A stretch of DNA of 64,000 nucleotides from Sabellastarte sp. h YS-2021 (GCA_964017235.1 OZ024929.1:29137464-29201463), one strand, 5' to 3'. Shown: positions 10,618 through 21,120, counted from the stretch's first letter. Notes: a model not told the origin generated them from the letters alone. Made by a program: numbers and translations.

Positions 10618-11090
10618 CTAGGCGACATACAAGTTTCCTCTGTCCCAGCAGTGAATAACCAAGGGGAGGTGTCTAAACCTAGACATCCCAATGAGTTGCC
10701 TCAACGTGCACAGCTGGAAGTGATGGCTGACTCGCACACCTGAGTAATCCAGTCGTATCTCGTCCAAGGCACCAAGATTAGGCAACATCAACTCTTGATC
10801 TAGTCTACCAAGCAAATCATCACGGGCTTCATTGCACACCTTTGGTTGAAACCACAAACAGCAGTAAACCAGGATTACTCCAACCTCAAAGCAGAGCTGG
10901 CTGCTGGGGTATGGTAGGGGTTTTCATTTGGAGAGTAGTATTATGTAAATAAAGCTCCATGTTCACATTTGATGGAATTTCAATCCATAATTATAGATCA
11001 TTTTTCTAAGTTCATAAGTCTCTAGACTTTGTTCTTTGTTCTGCAAAAATTCTTGCAAATGACAATGTGCATCTACCACGTCTCCATACA
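10618..11090 (-). pseudogene. TatD-like metal-dependent hydrolase fragment
   Basis: Read on the - strand, this relic shows the TatD order of motifs: DVVDAHCHL (metal-binding HxH, about 11080-11050), then a Phe-Gln-Pro-Lys stretch in the place of the GxHP motif, then GALDEIRLDYSG (the glutamate of the E-x-G-L-D motif) and LPLVIHCWDRG (the conserved VIHxR-type histidine). Stops and frame changes separate the motifs, and the C-terminal metal ligands are missing after a stop at about 10618. TatD proteins are 3'-5' nucleases or deoxyribonucleases. The fragment lies downstream of an integrase fragment on the same strand (12330-12735), so it may be the 3' part of a retroelement rather than a host gene. 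Family call is good; function of this copy is surely lost. Confidence 0.65.
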
Positions 11091-12329
11091 AGATCCCTGT
11101 TAAGGGAACTTGCTGATCAGTTGAGGTAAAAGATGTGGAATCTTGATAGCCCAAATAGTTCATAAATCCTGCCACCATTCTCCAGTGAATGAGACTGCCC
11201 ATTTCATGGGGAAGCGAGACAGAAATTTGCTCTCCAGTCATTCATGAACTGTTCAAACATCTTCATATTTTCCTGATCAGTACCCGACAGGGCCTTAGTC
11301 GACTGGCAGCTGGATAGAAATTCTGTTCCGTAATTATCCTTAACATTTTCTGGAGAGAATGAGCCCCGATCTGCTTACCCAACAATTTTTAGGCATTTTT
11401 TTCACTTTTTCTATATCCAGACATTGTCTAAGAACACTCCAGGGAATATGCACTCTCTCCACATCATTTCTCAGCCTCTTGGTTACAGTGGTACAAGCTT
11501 CAAAAATGCATCGCTTCCTGTAAGGAGCATTCTTCGTAAAGCGTAGGTAACCGATAGTATGGAGACTTGTTGGACCCTCTTCTTCTGCTTCTTCATCACT
11601 GGTGGAAGTTGTATACATTTCAGTTCAAGTCTCCTCTGTAGCAGACTTGGGTCACATTTGCCTGAGATTACTTTTTCCTGGTCCCTCCAGGGCTCATCAC
11701 CTGTAATGGTCCTCATATATGGATCCATCTAGTGTACATCCTCCTCAGAGGAACTGTACTTTTTGGGTGATTTTGAATTCCTGGGCCTATGAAAATTCAA
11801 TGAACTTTGTGGATTTCTCTTTTCGAGTTGGTTTCCAGAACTGACTTGACAAACATGGGTGTTTTACCGGGTTGACTGTCTCCTCCAGGTCTGCTATGAA
11901 TGATTACCTCCATGTCCGCAATGAAGGATTACCTAAGACCTATACTTTTTCGTAATATAAGTCAGATTCTTTTTGGGCATCCATCATCTTAAAAATTGGA
12001 ACATTTACCAAGTTAGACAGTATTTGGCTATCAAGGATAATTAATTGTTTAGGAGAAGCCTTGGTACTTTCTGTCTCTGTGAGGATTTGGATCCCAAAGG
12101 ATTGGAAGTCGCAGGTTGAGTCTTCACATTCAGAGACTCATGAAAAATGAAACTTGTGGTGGCCCATGCCCACGCTCCATCCTTCTCAGCTGACTCATGC
12201 ATTGACCAGCAAACCTCTGTTGGGTAAGTAGTGGGATCTGGTTAAGTTGATCACCCATTGTACAGAATATTTTTGCATTGGAAAAATCTGGATGACTAGC
12301 TGCGTTCAGCATTGCAAAAACCTGTTACT
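11091..12329 (-). pseudogene. Eroded retroelement segment between integrase and TatD fragments
   Basis: Several open stretches of 60-90 codons on the - strand, broken by stops and frame changes, link the integrase remnant to the TatD-like remnant. They include a piece with GDQLNQIPLLTQQRFAGQ, a piece with ITGDEPWRDQEK and an acidic piece DEEAEEEGP. I do not recognise a domain. Position and strand suggest that it is part of the same degraded polyprotein. Confidence 0.4.
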
Positions 12330-12735
12330 CCTCCTGTACTGATAATTCCATTTTCTCAAGAGTGTCTGTAGCTTGTTTATGGACTCTTTTTCAGTCTTTC
12401 TTCCGGTTTTTTGACATACTCACTAGGAGTTTCTTTATCTTAAACTTTGTCATCAATTCCCAGTATCAAATCAATGGGTTCCAGAACCTCACGTCCCAAC
12501 ATAATTTGATTTGCAGTAAAACCTGCAGTTTTATTGGCTGAGGTAGAGATGGCTGGAGCAAGCAACTGAGGTTTCTTGCCCCAAGTAGTTTGGTTTCCTT
12601 TTAAATATGCTCAAATGATTTGCAGCAGTGTCTTGTTGAATCACTCAAACTGGGGATTTGATGCAGGATAGCAACTTAAGTGTACCAGTACTTCATAAAT
12701 TTTAAAGTAGGTACAACTAGAAGTTGCCATAGTTG
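12330..12735 (-). pseudogene. LTR-retrotransposon integrase fragment (Ty3/gypsy-like)
   Basis: On the - strand the sequence reads, with one or more stops, FNKTLLQII, then LKGNQTTWGKK, then NKTAGFTANQIMLGREVLEP and IDLILGIDD, then SEYVKKPEERLKK. This is the integrase catalytic-core end and following region: the ERFNRTLL-like box, the N-x-T-x-G-x-T-P-x-x-L-M-x-G-R box and the basic helix. The glutamate of the ExFN box is replaced by a stop. No LTRs could be delimited. It is an old inactive copy. Confidence 0.7.
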
Positions 12736-13796
12736 AACTAATTTGCTGACATTTTGCAACTTTGACTTCTGACACCACTGTGTTCTGGTTTTAATTAACA
12801 TACAAAACTGATGGTTCATGATGAATAACCAAGTCAGGATATATACCCTGTTTACATTGCTGATGGGACTTAAATCAAACTAATATATATATCGAAATAA
12901 CATAAAACAACCATATGTCAGCTATAAACAAAATCTTTTGTCAAAATGTAAAAATGTTATTGTGAACATTAATCTAGCAAGTCGAAGTGGAAAGATTTTC
13001 GCTTAAATATATTAGACCAGAAAAATTATAAGTGATTTTACAAAGCAGGTATTGGATTTATTAATGTGGCCAATGCATGCTTTATTTATCATATTAGAAG
13101 AGCTCTATTTTCACCCATAAAAACATAGAGATAGTAATGTTATTTTGTACTGTTAGTCTTGGAAAGCATTATTATTGGTAATAAATAAGGTTAAGTTAGC
13201 GATTTCTGCTGCCTTGGAAATATGCAAACCTTTGATATTGTGAAAATCAACAAACGTAAAATAGTGTGGTCATGGTTACCTGGGCTGTACATAATGCACA
13301 CATAAGTTTGTAGAGCCAAGGATACCATATCTAAACTCTTCAAGACTTTTATATTTATAGCATTGTATTTGTATCACTATGTTGTCTTTTAACACAACAG
13401 CCAATCATTAATAAACTATTGTTTAAGTCTGTTGATATGTAGTACCTAATTGCCAAACAAACATATCAGAAGTAAATTAAGAGAGTATTCATAGTTTTAA
13501 TATTTTTTTCAAATAATGTGACTTTAAACCTTGATGCCATGACAGGAATCTCTTTGCAAAAAAGTTTTGATAGATATAACCCTTGTGCATCTAAGTTTGC
13601 AAGAAAAAGTTGTGTTTCCTTATGTCAAAACTGGAGGTGACATCCTTCAAAATGAAGTTGTGAAAAAATTGTTTAGAAAAAACTTAATGTCAAAATTTTC
13701 AAACTTGAATGATTTATATAATATATATCTCTGTACCTAATGCTCCTGATAAATTTGAGTATGTAACAAATGCAATATCTTTCTCAATTTTCAGTC
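12736..13796. other. No feature recognised
   Basis: AT-rich sequence with stops in all frames and no repeats shared with the rest of the window that I can see. It may include upstream parts of the retroelement relic too eroded to recognise. Confidence 0.5.
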
Positions 13797-13806
13797 TTAT
13801 ATTTCA

Positions 13807-14041
13807 GGGGCCACAGTGGTAACACACTCGCCTCCCATGTCTGAGGTCGGCGGTTCAAGCCCTGAACATTATATAGGAAAGTTGGTAATTACGTACCGAT
13901 GGTTGGAAGTTTACAGTACAGAACCTTGACCAACTGTATGTACTGGTTTTCTCTGTCCATAAAACTACCCATCGTGATATGACCTATACAGTGTTGAAAG
14001 CGACGTAAAACCCAAAATAAATAGATGAATAAATAAATATA
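13807..14041 (+). mobile_element. tRNA-derived SINE, family S1, copy 2
   Basis: The head reads GGGGCCACAGTGGTAACACA with box-B-like GGCGGTTCAAGCCC. The body has GTTGGAAGTTTACAGTACAG and TATGACCTATACAGTGTTG, and the 3' end GCGACGTAAAACCCAAAATA is followed by an (AAAT)n tail. A perfect 10-bp duplication, TTATATTTCA, flanks it at 13797-13806 and 14042-14051. Confidence 0.92.
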
Positions 14042-14051
14042 TTATATTTCA

Positions 14052-14837
14052 TAATATGTTCATTATTTGTTTCCACCACTCATTCAAAGTCTTAGCTGAA
14101 TTAGTATATTGGGTTATGAGCTAATGGGTTATGAGCTAATGGCTTGTATGAGATCATTTTGTAGCCGCATGCAAAAATCTATTCAGCTACACACAAACTT
14201 TTTCAGTGTTACCATGGCAAAATCTTTCATAGATTCTTACAAAATAGCACTTACCTCGTTTGCAAGATAGAGTGATTTCGAGTTAATTTGAGATCCAGTG
14301 TTGTAAAGTCTGTGGATACAAAAAATCAGAAAAATTACCTTTCTGAAGTTTTGGTGGATTTCTTGAATTTTTACATAAAATAGAAATTGTGTTTATCTTG
14401 GAAATGTTATGAGAGTTATTTGAGCGAATTTTGAACTTTCATGTACTTTATATACAGTTTGCATGTATTTAACACACATTGTTAGGAGTTCTTGTTTGCA
14501 ATATGAAACAAGGTGAGAAGTCCTAGGAATACAAATTTCCTATTTGGAATTCAATACAGCTTGGGACTTGGTTGAAATAAAAAAAATCAGAAGTACATGT
14601 ATAATCAGAGCAATGTATCAATGATGATTGAAGTCATATACTCGGCTTATTTTTAGACAGTTGCTAAACCATGTGTAGCCTGTGAGTGTTGTGTCAGTAT
14701 GTGTCATTTAATGGGCCAACAAGTTTTGTATAGACCTGATGTAATTCACAGTTTCAATTGACAAAAAAGTATTCCACAGAACATCAAACAGTTCAATAGT
14801 CTATTGGTCTCAGCCTCTCAGGGAATTGCTAAGTAAG
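14052..14837. other. No coding feature recognised upstream of the first PARP exon
   Basis: AT-rich sequence, presumably intron or 5' flank of the PARP12-like gene. A short duplicated phrase (GGGTTATGAGCTAATG, twice near 14111-14145) is the only local repeat. Nothing else is supported. Confidence 0.5.
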
Positions 14838-15053
14838 GTTTTCCAACCACTTCATTCACATGAAAATTTTAAGCAGTGAATATGGTACTGATACAACTGG
14901 ACCTGATTACAAAATGACAAACACTTTCGTTAAGTATGTTACCACTAGTATGTTTAATTCTTTTAACTATAGTAAATTTTCTGATTCTGTTAAATTTATT
15001 GGAAAAGGTCAAATGGGAATCATCACTGAAATTCTCTCAGTTACAGACTCAAA
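14838..15053 (+). CDS. PARP12-like: PARP12-like gene, putative upstream exon (zinc-finger region)
   Basis: An open frame of about 72 codons ends at a strong donor (AAA|GTAAGTG, 15054). It contains NHFIHMKILSSEYGTD, which resembles the stretch after the last His of the CCCH fingers in PARP12/TIPARP-type proteins, where a phrase of the type H-F-x-x-x-x-x-K-x-L-x-x-x-G recurs. It ends with two bases of a codon, completed by the first base of the next exon (AA|G), so the phase fits. The acceptor is weak (GTAAG|G at 14837) and the 5' boundary is uncertain. Confidence 0.5.
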
Positions 15054-15099
15054 GTAAGTGCACATCCATATTATTCAAGTGTACATCTCCTTGGGCTTG

Positions 15100-15185
15100 T
15101 ACACCAACAAGTGGCAATGCTGAGGACCTGTCCGAATTAAGATCCTGGCAGTTGAATGGGATGTAAAACCCAAACTTTGATCTTT
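15100..15185 (+). repeat. SINE 3'-end fragment in PARP intron
   Basis: GTGGCAATGCTGAGGACCTG followed by TTGAATGGGATGTAAAACCC and AACTTTGA. Similar tails occur at 20218-20262 (GGTGAATGGGACATAAAACC) and 23610-23700 (GTGACAATGCTGTGGGCCTG, then ACTAAAACCC). These look like pieces of one SINE family without their tRNA-like heads. Confidence 0.45.
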
Positions 15186-15228
15186 GATCCTTGGGCTTGT
15201 ATTGAAGGTTATATTTCTCTTTGTTCAG

Positions 15229-15532
15229 GTGGATACAAAATGAGGAATTAACCCTTGTAGAGAATACTGAAAATGGAATTTGTGGATCACTGAAGCCAGA
15301 CATCAAATGAAAAATGAGTTATCATGTGACACACGTAAAGAGGAAAGACGAGCAATACATTTGTGAGGAATCCACCAGAAACGCGTGTACAAAACAATGT
15401 CCAGATGTACACCATACATTCCCCTTTTTGTGGCAAGTGCTACACGCAGAGATAGGGTGGTTATCAATGAAGCAGGGGGAGGAACTTGAAAAGGCTTACA
15501 GTAATCCAGCAAATCTCTATGGTGCTATACAG
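15229..15532 (+). CDS. PARP12-like: PARP12-like gene, exon with CCCH finger and start of WWE 1; in-frame TGA
   Basis: The acceptor is TTTGTTCAG|G and the donor ACAG|GTAATT. The second part encodes a Cys/His cluster (ICEESTRNACTKQCPDVHH) followed by FPFLWQV and GEELEKAYSNP. The last two are the hallmark Trp and E-L-E-x-x-Y-x-x-P of a WWE domain, which binds ADP-ribose units. The frame entering from the previous exon meets a TGA at 15308-15310, two codons before the ATG at 15314. Either translation starts at 15314, giving a 441-residue protein from the remaining exons, or the allele or assembly has a nonsense change. The intron after it is phase 0. Confidence 0.82.
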
Positions 15533-16034
15533 GTAATTAACACACAACCGGCAGACACTTGCATCAGGAATAGTACGTGTTATATATACCGTTAATATCC
15601 AATTTACATTAAAAAGTAAATGTGGTATTTTGTGATGAGAAAAACATGAGGAACAATATATACCATGAATATTTTGGGGTTAACTCCATATGTGTCTTAA
15701 ATTTGTGAGACCAAAATAAATTATTGGTCCAAGTAAATAAATACATGCTGTTCAGCAAATGTTGTAAATTAAAGTATAGCCTCAGTTTTGAAGTAATTAT
15801 TGCCGGTTATGGTTTATCTTTGAGTTTATTGAGTTTTCTTTCTTAAATGTGTGAGAATTGACTTCAGATTTTACATTGAGTGAATTTTGTTATTTTCTGT
15901 ATAATGTGCATATTCTAATTTGGCTCTGCATCCTATGTCCACAGTATTTTATGGGATATCTCTCTGGTGTATTGATTTTATCAGTTGGTAGCTTTATATA
16001 AAGCTCTCTGCTCATTAATTCCTTGTTGAATCAG

Positions 16035-16160
16035 ACTGAACTCCTGACGACTGATGGCAGTCCAGTGATATCTGTACAGGCTATGGTTGATTTCACTGCC
16101 ATGTCTTGTGATGCTGAGGGAATGTTACTAGATGGTCAAATAATGAAGTTCCAAGCTCAG
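16035..16160 (+). CDS. PARP12-like: PARP12-like gene, exon completing WWE domain 1
   Basis: A 42-codon phase-0 exon between TGAATCAG|A and CTCAG|GTGAGA. It encodes ELLTTDGSPVISVQAMVDFT and then MSCDAEGMLLDGQIMKFQAQ, the second half of the first WWE fold, where a buried Phe/Val-Asp-Phe strand follows the E-L-E-x-x-Y-x-x-P helix. It joins without a frame change to both neighbours. Confidence 0.8.
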
Positions 16161-16440
16161 GTGAGATTTATTAAATCAATCAGTAAATTATGAGATCTTA
16201 TTTTGTATCAGGTCTTCTCTAATTTAGAAAAGAAGTATGCCTCATCTCAGCTTAGTTATGTCCCTGCCCTAACAAACAGAAGAATGAGAGAACATACTGT
16301 GATTTATAAAGCATTCCTAAAGAGCAGGCAGTAACTACTTGTGCACACTTTAAAACATCCAAAGGATTTTTAAGCCTGAGCCCTAGCGAGGCTCGCACTT
16401 CAAGAGATCACTTTTTTTCTGTCTTCGGACTTTCATGAAT

Positions 16441-16615
16441 TGTGGCGTAGCGTGATGAGCATCTGTCTCTTCACTGAAGTTAAGCACCAATGGGCTTTGT
16501 TAGTACTTGCATGGGTGACTGCCTCAGTCCACTACTTGTAACTCTGATGACTTTGTGCCTTGCAGTAGTAGACAGAAACCCCTTTTGGGAATTGCTTAAT
16601 ATCATAATTTTGTCA
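16441..16615 (+). mobile_element. 5S rRNA-derived SINE
   Basis: The head resembles 5S rRNA: CTGAAGTTAAGCACCAATGG, then GCTTTGTTAGTACTTGCATG and GGTGACTGCC. These are the internal promoter (A box, intermediate element, C box) of 5S genes with several substitutions. An unrelated body with TAACTCTGATGACTTTGTGC and CAGAAACCCCTTTTGGGAAT follows. It lacks the full 5S length and sits in a PARP intron, so it is a SINE, not an rRNA gene. Confidence 0.8.
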
Positions 16616-16799
16616 GGTCACAGGTAATCATTGTATTAAATTAGGCAGTGAATCAAAGACTGTTCAGAATCAGTATGGCACCAAACCTAGAGCTTTAGGA
16701 AGTTACGGTATAGTTTGAGTTTTAACAACCTTTGTATGCATTTTTGTATTTATACTTGGTTGCAATATCTCCATGTACTACAGGACTCAAATTGCTATA

Positions 16800-17056
16800 T
16801 GACCCATCCAACTGTACAGTTGGACTCTAAAATTACTGAGATTCCCCTAACTCAAAGACAGAGGCTCAAGGATGACCATTTATCAACGTCCTTGAGGTTC
16901 TTTAACCTGCCTCTGGGGTAGAACCCATTGACAGAGGACCGCCATTTTAAGTGGTCATCCGAGCTACTATGTATCTGCCTGTACCTGGGACTGAACCCAC
17001 GTCCTCCGTGTTCCTAGGCAAGTGTGTTACCCACTAGGCCACAGTGCCAGATATGT
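16800..17056 (-). mobile_element. tRNA-derived SINE, second family
   Basis: On the - strand the head reads TGTGGCCTAGTGGGTAACAC (box A) and then ACGTGGGTTCAGTCCCAGGT (box B), about 17050 down to 16985. The body has GATGACCACTTAAAATGGCG and CAGAGGCAGGTTAAAGAACC. The body differs from family S1. Target duplications were not found. Confidence 0.75.
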
Positions 17057-17274
17057 ATGTATACATATATATATGGGTCTAAAGGATTACAAATATGACA
17101 ATTAATTTGTCAATATTGTTCAACATTGGCCTCACCATGTTCTACCTTCAGCCCTAGCCAGAAGCTGGATAGCAGACACTTTGTTCACAATGCCTTTAAA
17201 TATGACTTGGCAGACTAACCACTAAACAGAATTAGCAACTCTAGTATATTTATGTGAAAGTATCTCCACTCCAT

Positions 17275-18190
17275 TATTGTATCCCCGAAAAGCGGGGGTA
17301 CTATGGATCATGCACGGTCATCGTCCGCAGAGATTTTCTTGTGTTCAACCTACAACCACATTTCTTTTGGGATTTCTTTTAAACTTTGCAAGTCGCTTGC
17401 TATGTCAGAGATCTGGCCACCTTATTATTTTGGTAGCCCAGGAGTCAAAATTATGCTCTGGGGAGTCAAAAACGTCAAAAATTTTGACTAATTTTGACTA
17501 TTGCTTGTGTTCAAGCTGTAGGGCACAGTTTCTTTCAGATTTATTTTATATTTAGACATAATTTAGTGCATGAATTGGTGGGCATGACGTCTCACCACCC
17601 TATCTTTTTTGTAGGCCTGGGGTCAAAATCAAGCGAGTAATAGCTATTTTAAGTCTAGGAGTCAAAATTGTGCTCTGGGGAGTCAAAAACCTTCTTTGAC
17701 CTCATTTTACTTGTAACTTGAAAAATATTGCATTTAGAGAATTTTGTTTAAATATGTTATTCAGCTACATTTGGATCAGCTATAACATAGTAAAATTGCA
17801 GATCTGTAGCTCATTGCATAGCAGAATAATAGCTACTTTGATGTTCTCACTGTTGAGTAAATCAGTTGTAATTTAAAAATTATTGTAAAAGTGCTTATAA
17901 CTCACTTATTAGTGGTCCTGGAGGTTTGCAATAAGAAACCAACATATAGGAAATCGTGGGCCAGGAATCTTCTGATGTGGTTCGATTTGACCTTGGGCCC
18001 CTCCGTCAAGGTCAAATGAGGATAGCCAAATTTGAAAGTGCTTATAACTCGCTTATTATTGGTCCTAGAAATTTGCAATGTGAAACCAACGTTTAGGAAA
18101 TCATGGGCTATGAATCTTCTGATGTGGTCAAATTTGACCTTGGACCCCTCCTTCAAGATCAAACGACAGCCAAACTTAAAAATGCTTATA
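17275..18190. repeat. Hairpin-ended repeat with satellite-like core in PARP intron
   Basis: It starts near a hairpin, TATCCCCGAAAAGCGGGGGT (17280-17299). Two ~65-bp pieces with GGAGTCAAAATTATGCTCTG follow, then a satellite-like unit (17700-17880) and two 137-bp units (17897-18033, 18036-18172) with GCTTATAACTCGCTTATT, GGTCCTAGAAATTTGCAA and AATCTTCTGATGTGGT. The last units recur inverted at 59650-59930. The unit contains no coding sequence. It looks like a non-autonomous element with a tandem core; the exact ends are uncertain. Confidence 0.6.
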
Positions 18191-18424
18191 ACGTCAGGAA
18201 TCTTCAGCCTCTATGTCTTTTATTATTACTTCTACATGTTTGCTATGTTCAGGGATACACCGCCAGATTGCAATAAAGCGAGCGGCATAAGTTTAGTATT
18301 TACTACTTTCTTTAATTTTACACTAAACAACTAGCATATTTTATGAACCTTCTATGATCCCAACAAAATGTTACTATCTCAATATGTTTGGATACTGGAG
18401 GTTCTGTTGTTCATTCATGTGTAG

Positions 18425-18541
18425 GTGCGTAGACTGAGCACACCTTCTTACATACAAGCACCAACAGAACAAGTCAAGCCACAAGACACTGTCTGGACCT
18501 GGTACTGGCAAGATGGCACTCGGTGGAAAGTGTTTGGAGTG
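18425..18541 (+). CDS. PARP12-like: PARP12-like gene, exon starting WWE domain 2
   Basis: A 39-codon phase-0 exon (TGTAG|GTG ... GGAGTG|GTCAGT). It encodes VRRLSTPSY, which closes the first WWE, and then TVWTWYWQDGTRWKVFGV, the W-x-W-Y-W signature that opens the second WWE domain. Two adjacent WWE domains after a CCCH finger and before an ART domain are the PARP12-type arrangement; TIPARP and PARP11 have one WWE. Confidence 0.88.
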
Positions 18542-18744
18542 GTCAGTAATCAGACTCTAATTGTATTGTTATGAAGTACACTTGTACTCTAGAATACAGT
18601 GTTACTATCATAAAATATTTCAATATCGATCAGCAATGATCTTAAGTTTCAATATTAATATAAGTGTCCATTTCAGTATCCTGTCCAACAAATTAGTGAG
18701 CTATTTCCAGTTTTCCACAATAAATTTGCATAATTATAAACATT

Positions 18745-19180
18745 AAAATCCCTGCGGGATGCTTGCTTGTATTTAGGGGAGAGGGGAGAGAGAGTGGGTC
18801 CGCCGGCTCCGCCATCTCCCACATTTTCCATTGCTCATAGCTCGGCAACCACTGGGCAGATTCTCTTCAAAGTTAGCAGATGCATGCAGTTACCCTGGGA
18901 AAATTTTTTGAATATGGTGTTATGACATTTCAACCAATTAGAGAAGTCACATGACCAAAAACATGTTTCTCAAAGGGGTGTGCTTGTCTGGATGATAACT
19001 TTAAAGCGCTTTACCCATTCATATGAAATTTGGCAAGAAGTTTCGTTATAAACAGATGTCTGGAAATCATTAACTTTTGGCAGTAATCCAATACAAAATG
19101 GCCGACTTATTAACAATTAACTAAACACCACGATTTTTCTTAACGTTGAAAATGAAAAACCTTTTTATTTCAGAAATGAT
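18745..19180. repeat. Start of a hairpin-led repeat before the 152-bp array
   Basis: AATCCCTGCGGGATGCTTGC (a short hairpin) leads into sequence with GCTCATAGCTCGGCAACCAC and TTTACCCATTCATATGAAAT. It appears to be the leader of the tandem array at 19150-19605. There is no coding sequence. Confidence 0.4.
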
Positions 19181-19605
19181 GTGAGATAGAGCGATTTTGA
19201 CGAAAATTTTGACCTACAGGGTATCTGCAGTGTCTACTGGTGAGTTTTCCCAAAAAATCGTTTTCCCGCCATTTTTGGCAGCTATGTTGAGTTTCTGTGT
19301 AAAACACACAAACATATTTATCTCGGAAAGAGTGCGAGATAGAGAGATTTCGACAAAATTTTTGACCCACAGGGTATCTGCAGAGTCTACTTGCGTCTTT
19401 CCCCAAAAATTGTATTCCCGCCATTTTTGGCGGACATCTCCAATTTCTGCGTAAAATGCAAAAATCCATTTATCTCGGAAATGGTGCGAGATAGAGCGAT
19501 TTCGACAAATTTTTTGACCCACAGGGTATCTGCAGAGTGTGCTGGCAATTTTTCCCCAAAATTGTTTTCCCGTCATTTTTGGCGGCCATCTTGAATTTCT
19601 GTGTA
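19150..19605. repeat. Tandem array, about 152-bp unit, 3 copies
   Basis: Units contain GCGAGATAGAGCGATTTCGA (near 19181, 19334, 19486), GACCCACAGGGTATCTGCAG, then CCCGCCATTTTTGGCGG and TTTATCTCGGAAA. The array is open in several frames on both strands simply because its units lack stops, so peptides from it should not be taken as genes. The stretch 19606-20563 is AT-rich intron with nothing recognised. Confidence 0.8.
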
Positions 19606-20563
19606 AAGGCTAAAAAAAAGTACAAAAAAAAAAAGAGTACATATTCATCTACAAAACCTTGCATTTTAGCACAAATGGAAAAAAAACCATTAAACTCAGA
19701 AAGATAGTCATTTCTACAAAATCATTAATACTCATTGGGACGCTTTGTTTATAATTGTAAATAAGTTCTTTTTCTCTTGCAATACTCTACTTATAGCTTA
19801 CCTGAGATATAATTTGATGTTTCCAAGTTAATATGAATGCATCATTAAAGTAATAATAGCTTTTAAATATATTATAAAGTAATAACATAAATATTTGATC
19901 AATAAACTTGACTTTATTTGTAAAGTGATGCATTTGGAAGTTAGAATTTCCAGCAAGAAATGTTCTTATGTATGTAATTAGGTACTTTCAAAGTACTCCT
20001 AGTTGTACTCAAGTACATTGAAGAAAAATAAACTCATACTTGTACTCAGATATTTTAATGTACTCATAATTGAGTATATTAACTTGTACCCAGGCTGCAA
20101 CCCTGGCTATAAATAATACTTCAGTTTAGTACCAACACTAGAACGTAATAATAAAATGTTTAAATACTTATAAAACTGGCAATTTAGAATGCTTATTTAC
20201 TGGTTAAAGAATACATTTGGCTGGTGAATGGGACATAAAACCCTAACTTTGACTTTGTTACAGAATACAATAAGAGAACATTCAGAGTACAGAACTTAAA
20301 TTTAATTGTGAGATTCATGAGTGCATGAAACATAAATGTATTTAATTTGTAGAGCCACTACAAAGAAAAACTGACTTAAAGAAACAATGGAATTATATAT
20401 AAAATAGAATGGTTGTCAAATAATAGGATTATACAATATTTTATATTCCCCTCATGATGACAAGTACTCTTTTAGTAAAGGTAAAAAACATGGCTCCATT
20501 TTCATCAAATAATTAGATGATAAAAGTTTGTATGGTAGAGGTTACATTGTATACTTTACACAG

Positions 20564-20751
20564 GACAGCCCAGTGCCCAGTCAGTGTGTCCTGGAAGCCA
20601 AGTATCTGGGTGGACAGGAAATATACAGGTTTGAGGTGGACACTGCAAATTCTACATTCCCTTCTGTATTCCTGGTCAACTTCAACTCAATGACCATGGA
20701 CTGTGTGAACAGCCGAAAAACCTGGACACTGGTCAGAAGACCTCAGTATGG
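20564..20751 (+). CDS. PARP12-like: PARP12-like gene, exon completing WWE domain 2
   Basis: The acceptor is TACTTTACACAG|GAC and the donor TATGG|GTGAGT. It encodes LEAKYLGGQEIYRFEV, SVFLVNFNSMTMDCVNSRKT and WTLVRRPQY. The F-x-V-N-F-x-x-M and R-R-R-P/L-V-R-R-P ending is the normal close of a WWE domain in PARP12/13. The exon ends after two bases of a Gly codon. The last 40 or so bases of the exon plus its donor have been copied in tandem into the intron (see repeat at 20700-21120). Confidence 0.88.
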
Positions 20752-21120
20752 GTGAGTGGGACAGAGTAGGAAAGGTTTCACACTGGTCAGAAGGTTGAGT
20801 ACGGGTGAGTGCACTCAGTAAGAAAGACTGAACACTGATGAGAAGACCTCAGTATGGGTGAGTGGACACAGTAATAAAGACTGGACAGTGGTCAGAAGGT
20901 CTCAGTATGGGTGAGTGAACACAGTAAATTGAGTAAAAGAGACTGGACACTGGTCAAAAGACCTCAGTATAGGTGAGTGGACACAGTAAAAAAGTGGACA
21001 CTGGTCAGAAAACTTGAGTTTGGGTCAGTGGACACAGTTAAAAAGACTGGATGGTTGTCAGAAGACCTCAGTATGGGTGAGTGGACACAGGACGAAGGAC
21101 TGGAAATTGGTCAGTATGGA
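20700..21120 (+). repeat. Tandem array of exon end plus splice donor, about 53-bp unit, 7 copies
   Basis: The unit is made of the exon's last bases (GGACACTGGTCAGAAGACCT, then CAGTATGG) and the intron start GTGAGTGGACACAGTA. The donor-like motif GGGTGAGT occurs at 20750 (authentic), 20803, 20856, 20909 and 21075, with AGGTGAGT at 20971 and GGGTCAGT at 21022. Spacing is 53, 53, 53, 62, 51, 53. Reading past the first donor meets TGA at once (TAT GGG TGA). Confidence 0.92.

Noticed and set aside
16485-16560. 5S rRNA gene
   Set aside because: Only part of the 5S sequence is present, with many substitutions, fused to an unrelated body.
19170-19664. Overlapping open frames of 60-120 codons on both strands
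   Set aside because: They are products of the 152-bp tandem repeat, open in several frames at once, with no domain.
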